From contig OZ255631.1 in assembly GCA_965276835.1 (NCBI GenBank), forward strand, positions 2,418,001-2,482,000: a stretch of 64,000 nucleotides of DNA. The letters are read 5' to 3'. This document shows, piece by piece, positions 50,354 through 59,710 of the stretch. A program made the position numbers and the translations under genes. Origin of the DNA: BOG-932 sp965276835. Its GTDB lineage: Bacteria > Pseudomonadota > Alphaproteobacteria > BOG-932 > Roseiterribacteraceae. Within the stretch, counting starts at the first letter, position 1, and each line of letters begins with the position of its first letter. Below the pieces are notes generated by a model that did not search any database, was not told the DNA's origin, and was given only the letters and a program-made list of their open reading frames with translations.

Positions 50354-50968
50354 ATGGATGCCCAGCCCGCTTCGCGCCGCGACCGCAATAAACTCAGAAC
50401 CCGTGCACGGATATTGGATGCCGCGCGGCGGCTGTTCACCGAACGCGGCGTCGCCGGCACGACGATAGAGGATCTGGCCGATCTGGCCGATGTGGCCCGC
50501 GCCACATTCTTCAATTATTTCCCGTCGAAAACGGCAGTGGTCGATACCATCCTGGCCGAATTGGACGGCGCGTTTTACGAACAGTTGGGCGCGACGATGG
50601 CGCGGGATATCTCGACGCAGGCATTGCTCCGCGAATTTTTCACGGTATCGGGCCAAAGCATCGTCGATTCCCGCGAATTTCAACTGGTGATGATCGCGGA
50701 ATCCGAAAAATCGCTGGCTGGGATCGGCACCGACGACGACCGCTATCAGGTGATGATCGGGCATTTCAAGCGCGTTGCCGACCGGGGCGTCGCGCGCGGA
50801 GACGTGCGGACCGACTACCCCTCGGACCTGTTGGCCGAAATCCTGGTCGGCGCCTATGCGACGGTTTTGAGATCGTGGCGCGGCCTGCCCGCCTATGACT
50901 TGGTCGACCGGTTGGGTAAGACCGCAACTGTGATGGGGCAGTTCCTTTTGCCACCGGCCCGCAACTGA
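50354..50968 (+). CDS. TetR family transcriptional regulator
   Basis: A 204-residue regulator with the TetR helix-turn-helix at residues 16-65 (RILDAARRLFTERGVAGTTIEDLA, with ARATFFNYFPSKTAVV as recognition and closing helix). The ligand domain has a C-terminal TetR_C-like LLAEILVGAYATVLRSWRG. It is divergent from the 707-residue flavoprotein and likely represses it. An alternative start at an earlier codon is not evident. Confidence 0.9.
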   Translation: MDAQPASRRDRNKLRTRARILDAARRLFTERGVAGTTIEDLADLADVARATFFNYFPSKTAVVDTILAELDGAFYEQLGATMARDISTQALLREFFTVSGQSIVDSREFQLVMIAESEKSLAGIGTDDDRYQVMIGHFKRVADRGVARGDVRTDYPSDLLAEILVGAYATVLRSWRGLPAYDLVDRLGKTATVMGQFLLPPARN

Positions 50969-51096
50969 GCCCATGACCATGGACAGCTTTAGTAAAAATG
51001 CCGAAGGTGATCGACGCGTTTCAACTCCGAGCCCACGCATGAAATCCCCGGTTCAATTCGACCGAAATCATCCGGCCGCCATCACGGGTGCCGTCG

Positions 51097-54000
51097 ATGG
51101 CTGACGCGTTGGGCCAACCTCTGCGGCTATTTCTGTCCGCGCCGATTTTTGCCGAGGAAGAGCGGCGACAGATCGAAAGCGCCGTGACGGCGATCAATGC
51201 GCGTTTCCAGGGTGAGCTCGATCTCGCAACGGTAATGCCGGGCAGTGCCGGCGCGGCCGACTGCGACGCCGTGATCGCCATTTTCCGCGCCAACCCACCG
51301 CCGGGATACCAGGCCGGCGACCAACCCGCCGGCGGCGGTGCAGCCGGTATGCTGTCGGCCATCGGCGGACGCGCGGCGGACGCGAAGATGCCGGACATCT
51401 TCGTTTTCCGCCATGTCGAGCCGGGCGCGGACGACGCGGACTGGCCCAATCGTCAGGACGCGTTTCGCGGCTGGTTCAGTTCTCGGGGCGGCGAGTTCCT
51501 GGATTTTGAAGATTACGACGCGGCCGATACCTTCGGCGCGATCTTCAGCGAGCAGCTTTACGCTTGGCTGGCCCGCCAGGATCTGACTCCGCCCCCGGTC
51601 GTCGAGTCCGAAGTCGCCGTCGAGGCACCGGCGGACGAGCCGCTCGTTATCGACGATGTCCGGGTCGACGTCGAAACTGAAACAGTTGCCGAACCCAGCG
51701 CGACCGCCGAACCGGAAACGCCATCACCGCCGGAAGCACCACCGGCGGAAGACATTCCTGACGCCGTGCCTGAGGCTGCCGAAGTAGAACCCACTGCCGG
51801 ACGTGAGGCGTCATTCGCAGAAGACCAACCGGCCGGCACGGAACCACCGGCGGAAAATTTCGAGACTGACCGGGCCGAGGTTGTAGAAGAGCCGCCCGTT
51901 GCCGACGCAGCCTCGCCCGAATTCAATGAACCGGTCGAAGCCGAGCCGACGGAGAAGGAACCACAGCCCCAACCCGCCATCGATCTTTTCGATGCAGCCG
52001 AGCCGGAAGAAAAACCAGCCAAGCGAAAGCGCCGCAACAAACGCGCGAGGGCGATCGACGAGGCCCCTGTCGAAGAGGCAGCCAAGGAGGCTGCGCCGGA
52101 ACCTGAAACGCCTGCCGGCACCGTCGCCGAACGGACGGAAAAGGCCGAAACGGAGGCGGCGACCGAACCGCCAACCGAACCTGAACCTCTGGAGGCCGCC
52201 GAACCGCCGCAGGCAGACGAGGCGGAACCGGTAGAGGCAGACCTCGCCCTATGGCTGAAGGACGCGTTCCCAAAGCCGCCGGCGGCAGAAGAAACCGGGC
52301 CTTTCGACGACATCGCCGAAATTCCCGCGCCCGAAATCCCCACAACCGAAACGGTCGAAGCCGAGCCGCCGGCGCCCATCTTCGGCGGCCCGCTATGGTC
52401 CAGTTTCGCCTTGGACACGGCAACCGAGGACCCGGAAGCCGAGGAGGGCGAGCCTAAGCCGATCCCGGAAGAAACGCGGTCAGCCGAAATCCTGCCGTTC
52501 AACCCGCGTGACGCAGCCGGCCCGACCGAGGCATATGCCTCCCCGCAAGACGAGACGGCCGGAACGGCCAGCGAGGACGGACATCTGTATGCCGGCGAGC
52601 AGGATGCTTGGGAAAGGCCCAGGCGCCGCCGAATCCCGCCAATTTTAGCCGGCGTGGCCGCAGTCGCGATCATGGCGGCGGGTATTGCAGGCTGGCAGTA
52701 CTGGCGCGTAACGCATCAACAGAAGGCGGCTGAGCAGAAGATCAACGTCGCATCCGACGCCGCCAGCAGCCTGGTTTTCGATCTGAGCCAGAAGCTGCGC
52801 AACCAATCGGGCGGGCGCACCGACGCCGACAGCGCCGCCCTGTTGGACAAGGCGCAGAAATTGCAGGATGCGATCGTCGCGGCGGATACCTCCAACCCCA
52901 AGGAACGCGCGGACCATGCCGCAGCCCTGTCCAGCTCGACCGACACGCTGCTGAAGCAAGGGAACACCGACGACGCCCTCAGGGCGGCGACCCAGGCGCG
53001 TGACATCTATCGCGGGTTGGCCAAGGGCGATCCGGGCAACACCGACTGGCAGACCGACCTCGCCACCAACAACGGGAAGATCGGCGACATGCTGATCACC
53101 CGGCAGACCCATGTCGAAGAGGCGCTGTCGGCCTATCGCGAGGCACTCGCCGCCAGCAAGGCGCTGGTCGCGCAGCACCCCGACGATCCGCAGCGCCAGG
53201 AAGACCTGGCCGAAAACAACAACCGGCTGGGCGACGCGTTGATGGCGCAGGGCCATCTGGACGAGGCCGCCGCGGCCTATCGCGAAGGCCTGACGATTGC
53301 GACGGCGCAGGCGCAGAAGAATCCGGCCAACGGCGACTGGCAGCACGCGTTATCCGCTAGCCAGGAACGCAGCGGCAATGTGCTGATGGCGCAGGGTAAC
53401 GTCGACGAGGCGCTGGCGGCCTATAAGAACGCGCTGGCGACGGCCAAGGCCCTGATCCAAAAGGAGCCGGGCAACGACAAATGGCAGCAGGATTTGTCGG
53501 CGCGCAGCGAGAAGATCGGTAACGCGCTGGTGACGCAGGGCCATCCTGCCGAGGCCCTGGCCGCCTATCGCGACGGTCTGGCGATCCGCAAGGCCTTGGC
53601 CGCCAAAGACCCAAGCGACATGCGGCGCCGGCAGGCATTGGCGCTGAGCCAACAGGAAATCGGCGACGTCGAGATCGTGCAGGCCGCCCTGGACCCCGGC
53701 CTCGCCGCCTATCGCGAGGCTCTGGCGGCGCGCAAGACGCTGGCCGCGAAGGCGCCGAACAATGCCGACCTGCAGAACGATATAATGACGACGCAGAACG
53801 CCATCGGCGACGTGCTGGCCGCCCAGAACAAGCTGGACGAGGCGTTGGCGGTCTATAAAGAGGCCTTCACCCTGGCCCAGGCGATGGCCGCGAAATATCC
53901 GGGCGACACGCGCTGGCAGCATGCGGCGTCGCGCATCGACGACAAGATCGGCGATGTCCTGGTGGCGCGCGGCCGACCGGACGACGCGCTGGCCGCGTAT

Positions 54001-54930
54001 CGCGAGGGCCTGGTGATCGCCAAGTCCTTGTCTGCGAAGGAACCGGCCAATACCGACTGGCAGCGCCTGGTCGCCACCAACCAGGAGCGGATCGGCGATA
54101 TTTTCGCCGGGGAAAACCACTTCGACAGCGCGCTGTCCGCCTACCGCGAGGACATGGATATCCTGCGCGACCTGCTGTCCAAGGACGCGTCAAACGTCCT
54201 GTGGCAGCACGGTATGGCAGAGGCGTATCTGAGGATCGGATCGGTCCAGTTCGATCAGGGGCAATTGGACATATCGATCGACTCGCACCGACAGGCCCTG
54301 ACCATCGTGCAGGCCTTGGCCAAGGCCGACGCGGCCAACGTGCGCTGGCAGCGCGACCTGATGCTGGACAACAGCAAGGTCGGCCAGTTGCTGATGGCGA
54401 AGGGCAGCCGGGAAGACGCGCTGGTGAATTACCGCGACGCGCTCGCGATCGCCAAGACCATGGGCGACAAGGACCCGGCCACGCCGGACTGGCAAGCGAA
54501 CCGGGCGATGATCGACAGCAATATCGGCGCCCTGATGATGGGCATGGGCAACAGCGAAGACGCGCTGGTCGCCTATCGCGACGGGCTGACGATCGCCAAG
54601 GGGCTGACCGTGCGCGATGCGCATAATGTGGAATGGCAAACCGGGCTGGTGATCGCGCTCTATAATCTGGCCGAAGCGGGTGACGACCGGACCGCAAACT
54701 TCACCCAGGCGCTCGACATCCTGAAAAAGCTGGAGGCCGCTGGTACACTGCCGCCCGGCAAGAAGGAATGGATCGCCAAAATCGAGGGTAAACTGGGCAA
54801 AATGAAGCGTCCCGGACCGGCCGATCAGGTGGCTCCATCGCAGGCCGCGGCGACGGTAAAAGCCACCGCCGCGCCGCCCCAAAACACCCCGCAGAAGCAC
54901 CGTTCCAAGCACCATCCGCCTGGGGGTTGA
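51097..54930 (+). CDS. Membrane-anchored TPR protein with possible TIR-like N-terminal domain
   Basis: A 1277-residue protein. Residues 1-165 look like the effector-type domain found ahead of STAND/TPR proteins (LRLFLSAPIFAEEERRQI, DCDAVIAIFRANPPPGY, PDIFVFRHVEPG, RGWFSSRGGEFLDF, FGAIFSEQLYAWL; DUF4062/TIR-like, an inference). Next is a 320-residue Glu/Pro/Ala-rich linker with a Lys/Arg patch (AKRKRRNKRARA), one transmembrane helix (ILAGVAAVAIMAAGIAGW, about 515-532), then about eleven 50-residue TPR-like repeats (KIGDMLITRQ, RLGDALMAQG, KIGNALVTQG and so on) to about 1180, and a basic tail. Topology would put the TPR array in the periplasm. An alternative GTG start is at 51088. It precedes a small coiled-coil gene by 73 nt. 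Confidence 0.72.
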   Translation: MADALGQPLRLFLSAPIFAEEERRQIESAVTAINARFQGELDLATVMPGSAGAADCDAVIAIFRANPPPGYQAGDQPAGGGAAGMLSAIGGRAADAKMPDIFVFRHVEPGADDADWPNRQDAFRGWFSSRGGEFLDFEDYDAADTFGAIFSEQLYAWLARQDLTPPPVVESEVAVEAPADEPLVIDDVRVDVETETVAEPSATAEPETPSPPEAPPAEDIPDAVPEAAEVEPTAGREASFAEDQPAGTEPPAENFETDRAEVVEEPPVADAASPEFNEPVEAEPTEKEPQPQPAIDLFDAAEPEEKPAKRKRRNKRARAIDEAPVEEAAKEAAPEPETPAGTVAERTEKAETEAATEPPTEPEPLEAAEPPQADEAEPVEADLALWLKDAFPKPPAAEETGPFDDIAEIPAPEIPTTETVEAEPPAPIFGGPLWSSFALDTATEDPEAEEGEPKPIPEETRSAEILPFNPRDAAGPTEAYASPQDETAGTASEDGHLYAGEQDAWERPRRRRIPPILAGVAAVAIMAAGIAGWQYWRVTHQQKAAEQKINVASDAASSLVFDLSQKLRNQSGGRTDADSAALLDKAQKLQDAIVAADTSNPKERADHAAALSSSTDTLLKQGNTDDALRAATQARDIYRGLAKGDPGNTDWQTDLATNNGKIGDMLITRQTHVEEALSAYREALAASKALVAQHPDDPQRQEDLAENNNRLGDALMAQGHLDEAAAAYREGLTIATAQAQKNPANGDWQHALSASQERSGNVLMAQGNVDEALAAYKNALATAKALIQKEPGNDKWQQDLSARSEKIGNALVTQGHPAEALAAYRDGLAIRKALAAKDPSDMRRRQALALSQQEIGDVEIVQAALDPGLAAYREALAARKTLAAKAPNNADLQNDIMTTQNAIGDVLAAQNKLDEALAVYKEAFTLAQAMAAKYPGDTRWQHAASRIDDKIGDVLVARGRPDDALAAYREGLVIAKSLSAKEPANTDWQRLVATNQERIGDIFAGENHFDSALSAYREDMDILRDLLSKDASNVLWQHGMAEAYLRIGSVQFDQGQLDISIDSHRQALTIVQALAKADAANVRWQRDLMLDNSKVGQLLMAKGSREDALVNYRDALAIAKTMGDKDPATPDWQANRAMIDSNIGALMMGMGNSEDALVAYRDGLTIAKGLTVRDAHNVEWQTGLVIALYNLAEAGDDRTANFTQALDILKKLEAAGTLPPGKKEWIAKIEGKLGKMKRPGPADQVAPSQAAATVKATAAPPQNTPQKHRSKHHPPGG

Positions 54931-55003
54931 TCGTTGACTCGCTATGGGGGTGACTGTAACTTCCTTAGCGAAAATGCCTACAAATTAGGGACCTCAACCA
55001 GCC

Positions 55004-55246
55004 ATGAGCACTCCGGACGACGGTCGCATTCGCAGACGGATCGCTGAAATCGATCAGCACATCACCGTTCTCAACAAAGAACGCGACGAGTTGATCTTCG
55101 CCGAGCGCGTGATCGAGCGGTTGAGCGGTGGCGGTAGCGACGCGAAACCTGCCAAGGGCGCCAAGGCCGCGGACGCGGGTTCGAGCGAGCCCGACAGCAT
55201 CGAAGAGGCGCTGTCGAAGCTGGAAAGCGCCCAGTTCAAGAGCTGA
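55004..55246 (+). CDS. Small coiled-coil protein (80 aa)
   Basis: An 80-residue protein. The first 40 residues are a charged helix (IRRRIAEIDQHITVLNKE) and the tail is a Lys/Ala/Gly-rich linker with a short acidic helix (SIEEALSKLESA). No family is recognised. It is co-directional with the TPR protein and is followed by a strong terminator. It could be a partner of the TPR protein, but only position supports this. Confidence 0.6.
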   Translation: MSTPDDGRIRRRIAEIDQHITVLNKERDELIFAERVIERLSGGGSDAKPAKGAKAADAGSSEPDSIEEALSKLESAQFKS

Positions 55247-55276
55247 TCGCGCTTACGTTTTCAGCATAGAACTCCA

Positions 55277-55303
55277 CAACCGCCGAAGCCTCTTCGGCGG
55301 TTG
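55277..55303 (+). terminator. Rho-independent terminator
   Basis: The perfect 12-bp arms CAACCGCCGAAG (55277-55288) and CTTCGGCGGTTG (55292-55303) surround a 3-nt loop and are followed by TTTG. It closes the TPR/coiled-coil gene unit. Confidence 0.75.
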
Positions 55304-55357
55304 TTTGCTATCTAGACCAATGTTCGCACCAAGCGACAAACTCAGGGGAACTTCATC

Positions 55358-55930
55358 ATGCCGGATTCCACAAGTGCGTCGCAGGTTTACGACGACCAGA
55401 CCCTCCAGGCCTTGCTGGACAAGGAGGCGATCCGCGACCTGGTCCACAATTACTCACGCGGCGTCGATCGCCAGGATTTCCTGCTGCTGCGCAGCCTCTA
55501 TGCGCCCGACGCGATGGAGGACGACCATGGCGGCGGCTTCAGCGGCACCGCCGAAGGCTATGTTGACTGGCTGGAAAGCGTGATGGGGCGGGTCCAAAAC
55601 AGCTCCCACATGATCCACAACCATCAGGTCGTGCTGGCGAGCGCCACGACCGCCCAAGGCGAAGTCTATCTTAGTGGCCACACCCGCCTGAAGGTCGAGG
55701 GCGGCTGGGAAGACCTGACCCACGGCATGCGCTATCTCGACAATTACGTGAAGATCGACGGCCGCTGGGTGTTCCAGCGCCGCACCATCATCGTCGACTG
55801 GCTCGAAGCCGGGCCCACCCAGTGGGATCCGTCACGGCCCGATACGCGCGACGCGGAGTTCGGCCTGCCCGGGGCTAAGGATGCGTCGTACCGGGTGTTG
55901 CAGCATCCGTTTTTCAGGAGGCGGCAATAG
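55358..55930 (+). CDS. SnoaL-like / NTF2-fold protein
   Basis: A 190-residue protein with LLDKEAIRDLVHNYSRGVDRQD at the N-terminus, the SnoaL_4 signature, and GRWVFQRRTIIVDWL near residue 130. Compared with the 149-residue protein at 3212-3661 it has a C-terminal extension (PDTRDAEFGLPGAKDAS). SnoaL_4 proteins are often found with catabolic SDR and enoyl-CoA hydratase genes, which follow here on the opposite strand. Enzymatic role unknown. Confidence 0.8.
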   Translation: MPDSTSASQVYDDQTLQALLDKEAIRDLVHNYSRGVDRQDFLLLRSLYAPDAMEDDHGGGFSGTAEGYVDWLESVMGRVQNSSHMIHNHQVVLASATTAQGEVYLSGHTRLKVEGGWEDLTHGMRYLDNYVKIDGRWVFQRRTIIVDWLEAGPTQWDPSRPDTRDAEFGLPGAKDASYRVLQHPFFRRRQ

Positions 55931-55934
55931 CCGC

Positions 55935-56699
55935 CTAGGTTCGCGGCTTCCCCGCCAATGTCCCGCCGTCGACGACGTAGTCGCCACCGGTGCAGAAGGA
56001 TGACTGGTCCGACGCCAGGAACAGCACCATACGCGCGACCTCGTCGGCATTCGCCATGCGGGCGAGCGGGTATTTGCCGTACATCGCGTCGTAATCCTCA
56101 TCCTTCCAGCCGGGACGCTCAATCATCTTGGTCTTGGTCGGGCCGGGCACGATTGCGTTGACGCGGATGCCGAACGGCCCGAGCTCGATCGCCGCGCTTT
56201 TGGTCAGGCCGCGAATGCCGAATTTCGAGGCGGAATAGGCAGTGAACCCCTCCCGCCCCTCCATCCCCTGGACGGAAGAGAAATTGACGATCGACCCGCC
56301 GCCGGCCCGCTTCAAGGACTCCGAACCGTATTTGAGGCCGAGGAACGTGCCGACCAGGTTGGTGTCGACCACCTTGCGGAAGTTCTCGACCGTCATCTGA
56401 TCGAGAGGCGCGACGCGGATGATGCCGGCATTGTTGACCAGCACGCCGATCGGCCCGAACGTCCGTTCGGTCGTCTCGATTGCCAGCTGCCATTCGGCCT
56501 CACTGGCGACGTCCAGCGACACGAACAAAGCCGAGCCCCGCCGCGCGCCGTTCATCACATCGACCGCGATCCCGGCCTCGTCGGCACGGCGGTCGGCGAT
56601 GACGACCTTGGCGCCCTCTTCGTGCAGCAGCTTGGCCGTCGCCGCCCCGATGCCGCGTGCGCCGCCGGTGACGAAGGCGACCTTTCCCTCCAGCAGCAT
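55935..56699 (-). CDS. SDR family oxidoreductase (FabG-like)
   Basis: A 254-residue classical SDR: TGGARGIG (residues 11-18), NNAG (about 89-92), Ser in NFSSVQGMEG and YSASKFG. The C-terminal GGDYVVDGGTLAG is typical. It ends convergently with the SnoaL gene (4-nt gap). It is the last gene of a co-directional run (59475 to 55935) with an enoyl-CoA hydratase, a PPOX protein and two SDRs. Confidence 0.9.
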   Translation of the reverse strand: MLLEGKVAFVTGGARGIGAATAKLLHEEGAKVVIADRRADEAGIAVDVMNGARRGSALFVSLDVASEAEWQLAIETTERTFGPIGVLVNNAGIIRVAPLDQMTVENFRKVVDTNLVGTFLGLKYGSESLKRAGGGSIVNFSSVQGMEGREGFTAYSASKFGIRGLTKSAAIELGPFGIRVNAIVPGPTKTKMIERPGWKDEDYDAMYGKYPLARMANADEVARMVLFLASDQSSFCTGGDYVVDGGTLAGKPRT

Positions 56700-56705
56700 C
56701 TGACG

Positions 56706-57476
56706 TCAGCCGCGCGTGATGATGCGGGTGCCTTCGACGAAGGCGTTCCGCTGCTTGCTCCCCTCACCCATGATATTCAGCTGATAGGTGTAACCCTGCT
56801 CCAGCCGGTAATTGCCGTGCATCTCATACACGTCGATATGGTTCAGTGCCGCCTTGGCGAAGCGCACCGCCGCCGCCGGCTTGGCGGCCAGCATCTTGGC
56901 GAGTTCGCGCGCCTTGGGCATCAAATCGTCGGGTTCGGTCAGGTAGGCGATCGAACCCCAGGCGTGCAGTTCCGCCGCCGTCGCCGGCTTGCAGGTCAGG
57001 GTCATCTCGCGCAACTTCATCGGCGATACCAGCTTGGCCAGATGCGAGGCGCAGCCCAGCGCGCCATTATCCAGCTCCGGCAGGCCGAAACGCGCCTTGG
57101 TCGAGGCGACGATCATATCGCAGCTGCCGACCAGCCCGACGCCCAGCCCCATGCAGAAATCGTTTACCGCGGCGATCACCGGCACCGGCGTTTCATAGAT
57201 CGCGTGGAAGGCGTGGTAACAGGCCTCCCCCGAGCTGGTCATCAACTTCCACTCGTCGCCGGCCGCCTTGTTGGCCTGCATTTCCTTTATGTCGATGCCC
57301 GCGTTGAAGCCCTTGCCCTCGGCGGTCAGGATCACCGCGCGCAGTTCCTTGTTGTCGCTCAGTTCCTTGAAGATTTCGTGGATCTTCCAGGTGTCGCCCA
57401 CGGTGATGGCGTTCACCGGCGGGTTGCTCATCGTCACTTCGGCGATGCTGTCTTCGATCTTGCAGGTCACGGGCAT
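56706..57476 (-). CDS. Enoyl-CoA hydratase/isomerase family protein
   Basis: A 256-residue crotonase. The oxyanion-hole segments are GKGFNAGIDIKEM (about 66) and FCMGLGVGLVGSCDMIV (about 107), and the usual PELDNGALG follows. The first catalytic Glu of canonical hydratases is not clearly present in that region, so it may act as another crotonase type (isomerase or hydrolase). The start at 57476 is preceded by GAAGGA; the longer frame to 57575 is not supported. The stop lies 6 nt before the next SDR gene. Confidence 0.88.
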   Translation of the reverse strand: MPVTCKIEDSIAEVTMSNPPVNAITVGDTWKIHEIFKELSDNKELRAVILTAEGKGFNAGIDIKEMQANKAAGDEWKLMTSSGEACYHAFHAIYETPVPVIAAVNDFCMGLGVGLVGSCDMIVASTKARFGLPELDNGALGCASHLAKLVSPMKLREMTLTCKPATAAELHAWGSIAYLTEPDDLMPKARELAKMLAAKPAAAVRFAKAALNHIDVYEMHGNYRLEQGYTYQLNIMGEGSKQRNAFVEGTRIITRG

Positions 57477-57487
57477 GGAGAGATCCT

Positions 57488-57910
57488 TCAGGCTTTCGGT
57501 GGTGTGTGCTGGAGCGGCGATTTGTAATAGCGCGCAACGATGGGCTCGATGAAATAGGTGACGCGGCTGGGCCATTTGCGGCGCGGAAACGGGCCGCCGA
57601 GATATTTCCGCGACAGGGCGTCGATCATGGCGAGGTCGCTATCCTCCCGTGCTTCGACTATCCGGCCGCGGATCAACAACTGCTCGTAAGGATTGGCGTA
57701 GTCGGTGATCGACAACGCCACGCGCGGATCGCGCTCTATGTTGATCGCTTTGATCGACTTGCGGTCGGTGGCGATGACGATGCGGTCACCATCGCGCCCG
57801 ACCCAGACCGGCTCGGTCTTCGGCCAGCCGTCCTCCATCAGGGTGGTCAACGCGGCGAAGTTCGGGGCATCGATCAGGCGCTTGGCGTCGTCGGAAAGCG
57901 GTTTGCTCAT
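57488..57910 (-). CDS. PPOX-class flavin/F420-dependent enzyme family protein
   Basis: A 140-residue split-barrel protein of the pyridoxamine-phosphate-oxidase-like group: ALTTLMEDGWPKTEPVWVG, a cofactor-side RIVIATDRKSIKAINIERD and VALSITDYANPYEQLLIRG. This layout matches TIGR03618-like members annotated as F420- or flavin-dependent reductases. In an alphaproteobacterium flavin or haem is more likely than F420; this cannot be decided here. It stands between the crotonase and an SDR in one operon. Confidence 0.85.
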   Translation of the reverse strand: MSKPLSDDAKRLIDAPNFAALTTLMEDGWPKTEPVWVGRDGDRIVIATDRKSIKAINIERDPRVALSITDYANPYEQLLIRGRIVEAREDSDLAMIDALSRKYLGGPFPRRKWPSRVTYFIEPIVARYYKSPLQHTPPKA

Positions 57911-57919
57911 CTCACCCTC

Positions 57920-58702
57920 TTACGCGCGGCGGCAGCTGACGGACAGTGCCTCGCCGGTCATATAGCTCGCATAGTCCGATGCCAGGAAGACGATGGCGTT
58001 GCCGACTTCCCATGGCTCGGCGGCGCGGCCGAAGGCCTCGTTGGTGCGGATCAGATTCTGAAGATGAGCAGGATTCGTCACCTTCTCCAAATAGGGATGC
58101 AGAGCCAGGCTGGGCACCACCGCGTTGATGCGGATGTTCTGGGGCGCGGCCTCGATCGCGGCGCAGCGGGTCAGCGCCAGGATGCCGGCCTTGGACGCGG
58201 CATAGGCGGTCTGCCCCGCCTCCGCCCGCCAGGCGCAGATGCTGCCCATATTGACGATCACGCCGCCGCCCTGAGCCGCCATCACCGGCAGCGCCGCGCG
58301 CAGGCAGCGGAAGGTGCCGGTCAGATTGGTGTCGATGATGCGCAGCCACTGGTCGTCCGTGGTGTCGACCAGATCGTAGGTTCCGCCCAGCCCGGCATTG
58401 TTCACCAGCACATCCAGCCGACCCATTTCGCGGACCGCCGTGTCGATCATCGCCCGGACTTGGGCATCGTCGGTGACATTGCACAGGGTGCGATGGACCT
58501 TGCGTCCGATCTGGCGCTCCAGCCGGTCGGCATATTCCGTCAGCCGCTTTTCGTGAATGTCGGAGAGCATGACCGTCGCGCCCTCCTCCGCACAACGCGT
58601 GGCGGTGGCGTTGCCGATGCCGGTTCCGGCGGAGGCGGTGACCAGCACGGTCTTGCCCTTCAGGATGTCTCGGCCCTGCGGATAGTCAGGCGGCAGGGTC
58701 AT
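57920..58702 (-). CDS. SDR family oxidoreductase
   Basis: A 260-residue SDR in which the glycine-rich motif is extended (VTASAGTGIG rather than TGxxxGIG) after a leader with DYPQGRDILKGKTVLV. NNAGLGG and YAASKAG are normal, and the catalytic Ser is in NMGSICAW. The DILKGKTVLVTASAGTGIG form is reminiscent of SDRs in steroid-degradation (KstR2-type) regulons, an inference only. Its start overlaps the stop of the upstream SDR by 4 nt. Confidence 0.88.
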   Translation of the reverse strand: MTLPPDYPQGRDILKGKTVLVTASAGTGIGNATATRCAEEGATVMLSDIHEKRLTEYADRLERQIGRKVHRTLCNVTDDAQVRAMIDTAVREMGRLDVLVNNAGLGGTYDLVDTTDDQWLRIIDTNLTGTFRCLRAALPVMAAQGGGVIVNMGSICAWRAEAGQTAYAASKAGILALTRCAAIEAAPQNIRINAVVPSLALHPYLEKVTNPAHLQNLIRTNEAFGRAAEPWEVGNAIVFLASDYASYMTGEALSVSCRRA

Positions 58703-59475
58703 GCGAGTAGCCCGCCATCGACGATCAGCGTCTGGCCGGTCATGTAGGACGATGCCCCGCTAGCCAGGAACCGCGCGGCGCGGGCGATCTCGATCGGGTC
58801 GGCCATGCGTCCCATCAGATTATCCTTCGCGATATCCTCGACGAACTTGGCCCGGCGCTCCTCATCCTTGGGCAGGATCATGTCGGTGGCGACGGTGCCG
58901 GGAGTCAGCGCGTTGACGCGAATGCCGTCCGCCGCCCATTCCTTGGCCAGCGTGTGCGTGAAATTGATGACCGCCGCCTTGCTGGCGCAATAGGCGCCGA
59001 TGCCGGCCATCGGCACATGCCCGCCCGCCGCCGTGATGTTGACGATGACGCCTTTGCCGCCGGTCGCCAACATGGGCTTGAGCGCTTGGCAGAGAAACAA
59101 GGCTGCCTTCACGTTGATGCCGAAGATCATATCGAACTCCGCTTCGTTGAGGCGGTCGATCCGGTGCGGTTTCAGGATGGCGGCATTGTTGACGAGGATG
59201 TCCAGCCGACCGACCTCGCGCGTCAGCCAGTCGGCCAATACCGCTCCCGCGCCCGGCGCGCCTGCATCATAGGCAATGCCTGTGGCGCCCCGGCCGATCC
59301 CGTCGGCGACCGCTTTCGCCTGCGCGCCATCACGGCCGGTAAGCAGCACGCGCGCACCGGCGGCGGCGAAATCCTCGGCGATCGCCGCGCCGATGCCGCG
59401 CGTGCCGCCGGTCACCAGGCAGACCTTATCGTCCAGTCGGAACGCGCTTTCCGTATCGCCGTGAGTGTTTGTCAT
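58699..59475 (-). CDS. SDR family oxidoreductase
   Basis: A 258-residue classical SDR with TGGTRGIG (about 22-29), NNAA in place of NNAG, Ser region NITAAGGHV where Ser is replaced by Thr/Ala, and YCASKAA. The catalytic Ser being absent (ITAAGG) is notable. It starts the co-directional run 59475-55935 and overlaps the next SDR by 4 nt (ATGA). Upstream is the palindromic element at 59559-59666. Confidence 0.86.
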   Translation of the reverse strand: MTNTHGDTESAFRLDDKVCLVTGGTRGIGAAIAEDFAAAGARVLLTGRDGAQAKAVADGIGRGATGIAYDAGAPGAGAVLADWLTREVGRLDILVNNAAILKPHRIDRLNEAEFDMIFGINVKAALFLCQALKPMLATGGKGVIVNITAAGGHVPMAGIGAYCASKAAVINFTHTLAKEWAADGIRVNALTPGTVATDMILPKDEERRAKFVEDIAKDNLMGRMADPIEIARAARFLASGASSYMTGQTLIVDGGLLA

Positions 59476-59558
59476 ATCCGCAGCCTTAACGAAATTACTT
59501 GTCTTTCACAACCACTCTACAAACCGTCGTTCTCGCGAAGGCGGGAGTCCGGGAATTT

Positions 59559-59666
59559 TTTAGCCACAGATGGACACAGATTAACGCAGATAAAATCCCG
59601 GTCTTTTCGCCTTCGGCGATCGAAAGCTGCGCAGCGAAAAAACATCTGTGTTCATCTGTGGCTAAA
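59559..59666. repeat. Palindromic repeat element (CACAGAT type)
   Basis: A 108-bp element with 23-bp terminal inverted repeats differing at one position: it begins TTTAGCCACAGATGGACACA and ends ATCTGTGTTCATCTGTGGCT plus AAA. This CACAGATGnACACAGAT word is a common dispersed repeat in several bacterial genomes. It sits between divergent SDR genes and includes a second small hairpin near its centre (CGCCTTCGGCG). Confidence 0.65.
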
Positions 59667-59710
59667 CTCTTAATCTTCATCATAGCAAAGAGTTCGACGA
59701 GGAGCGTGCA

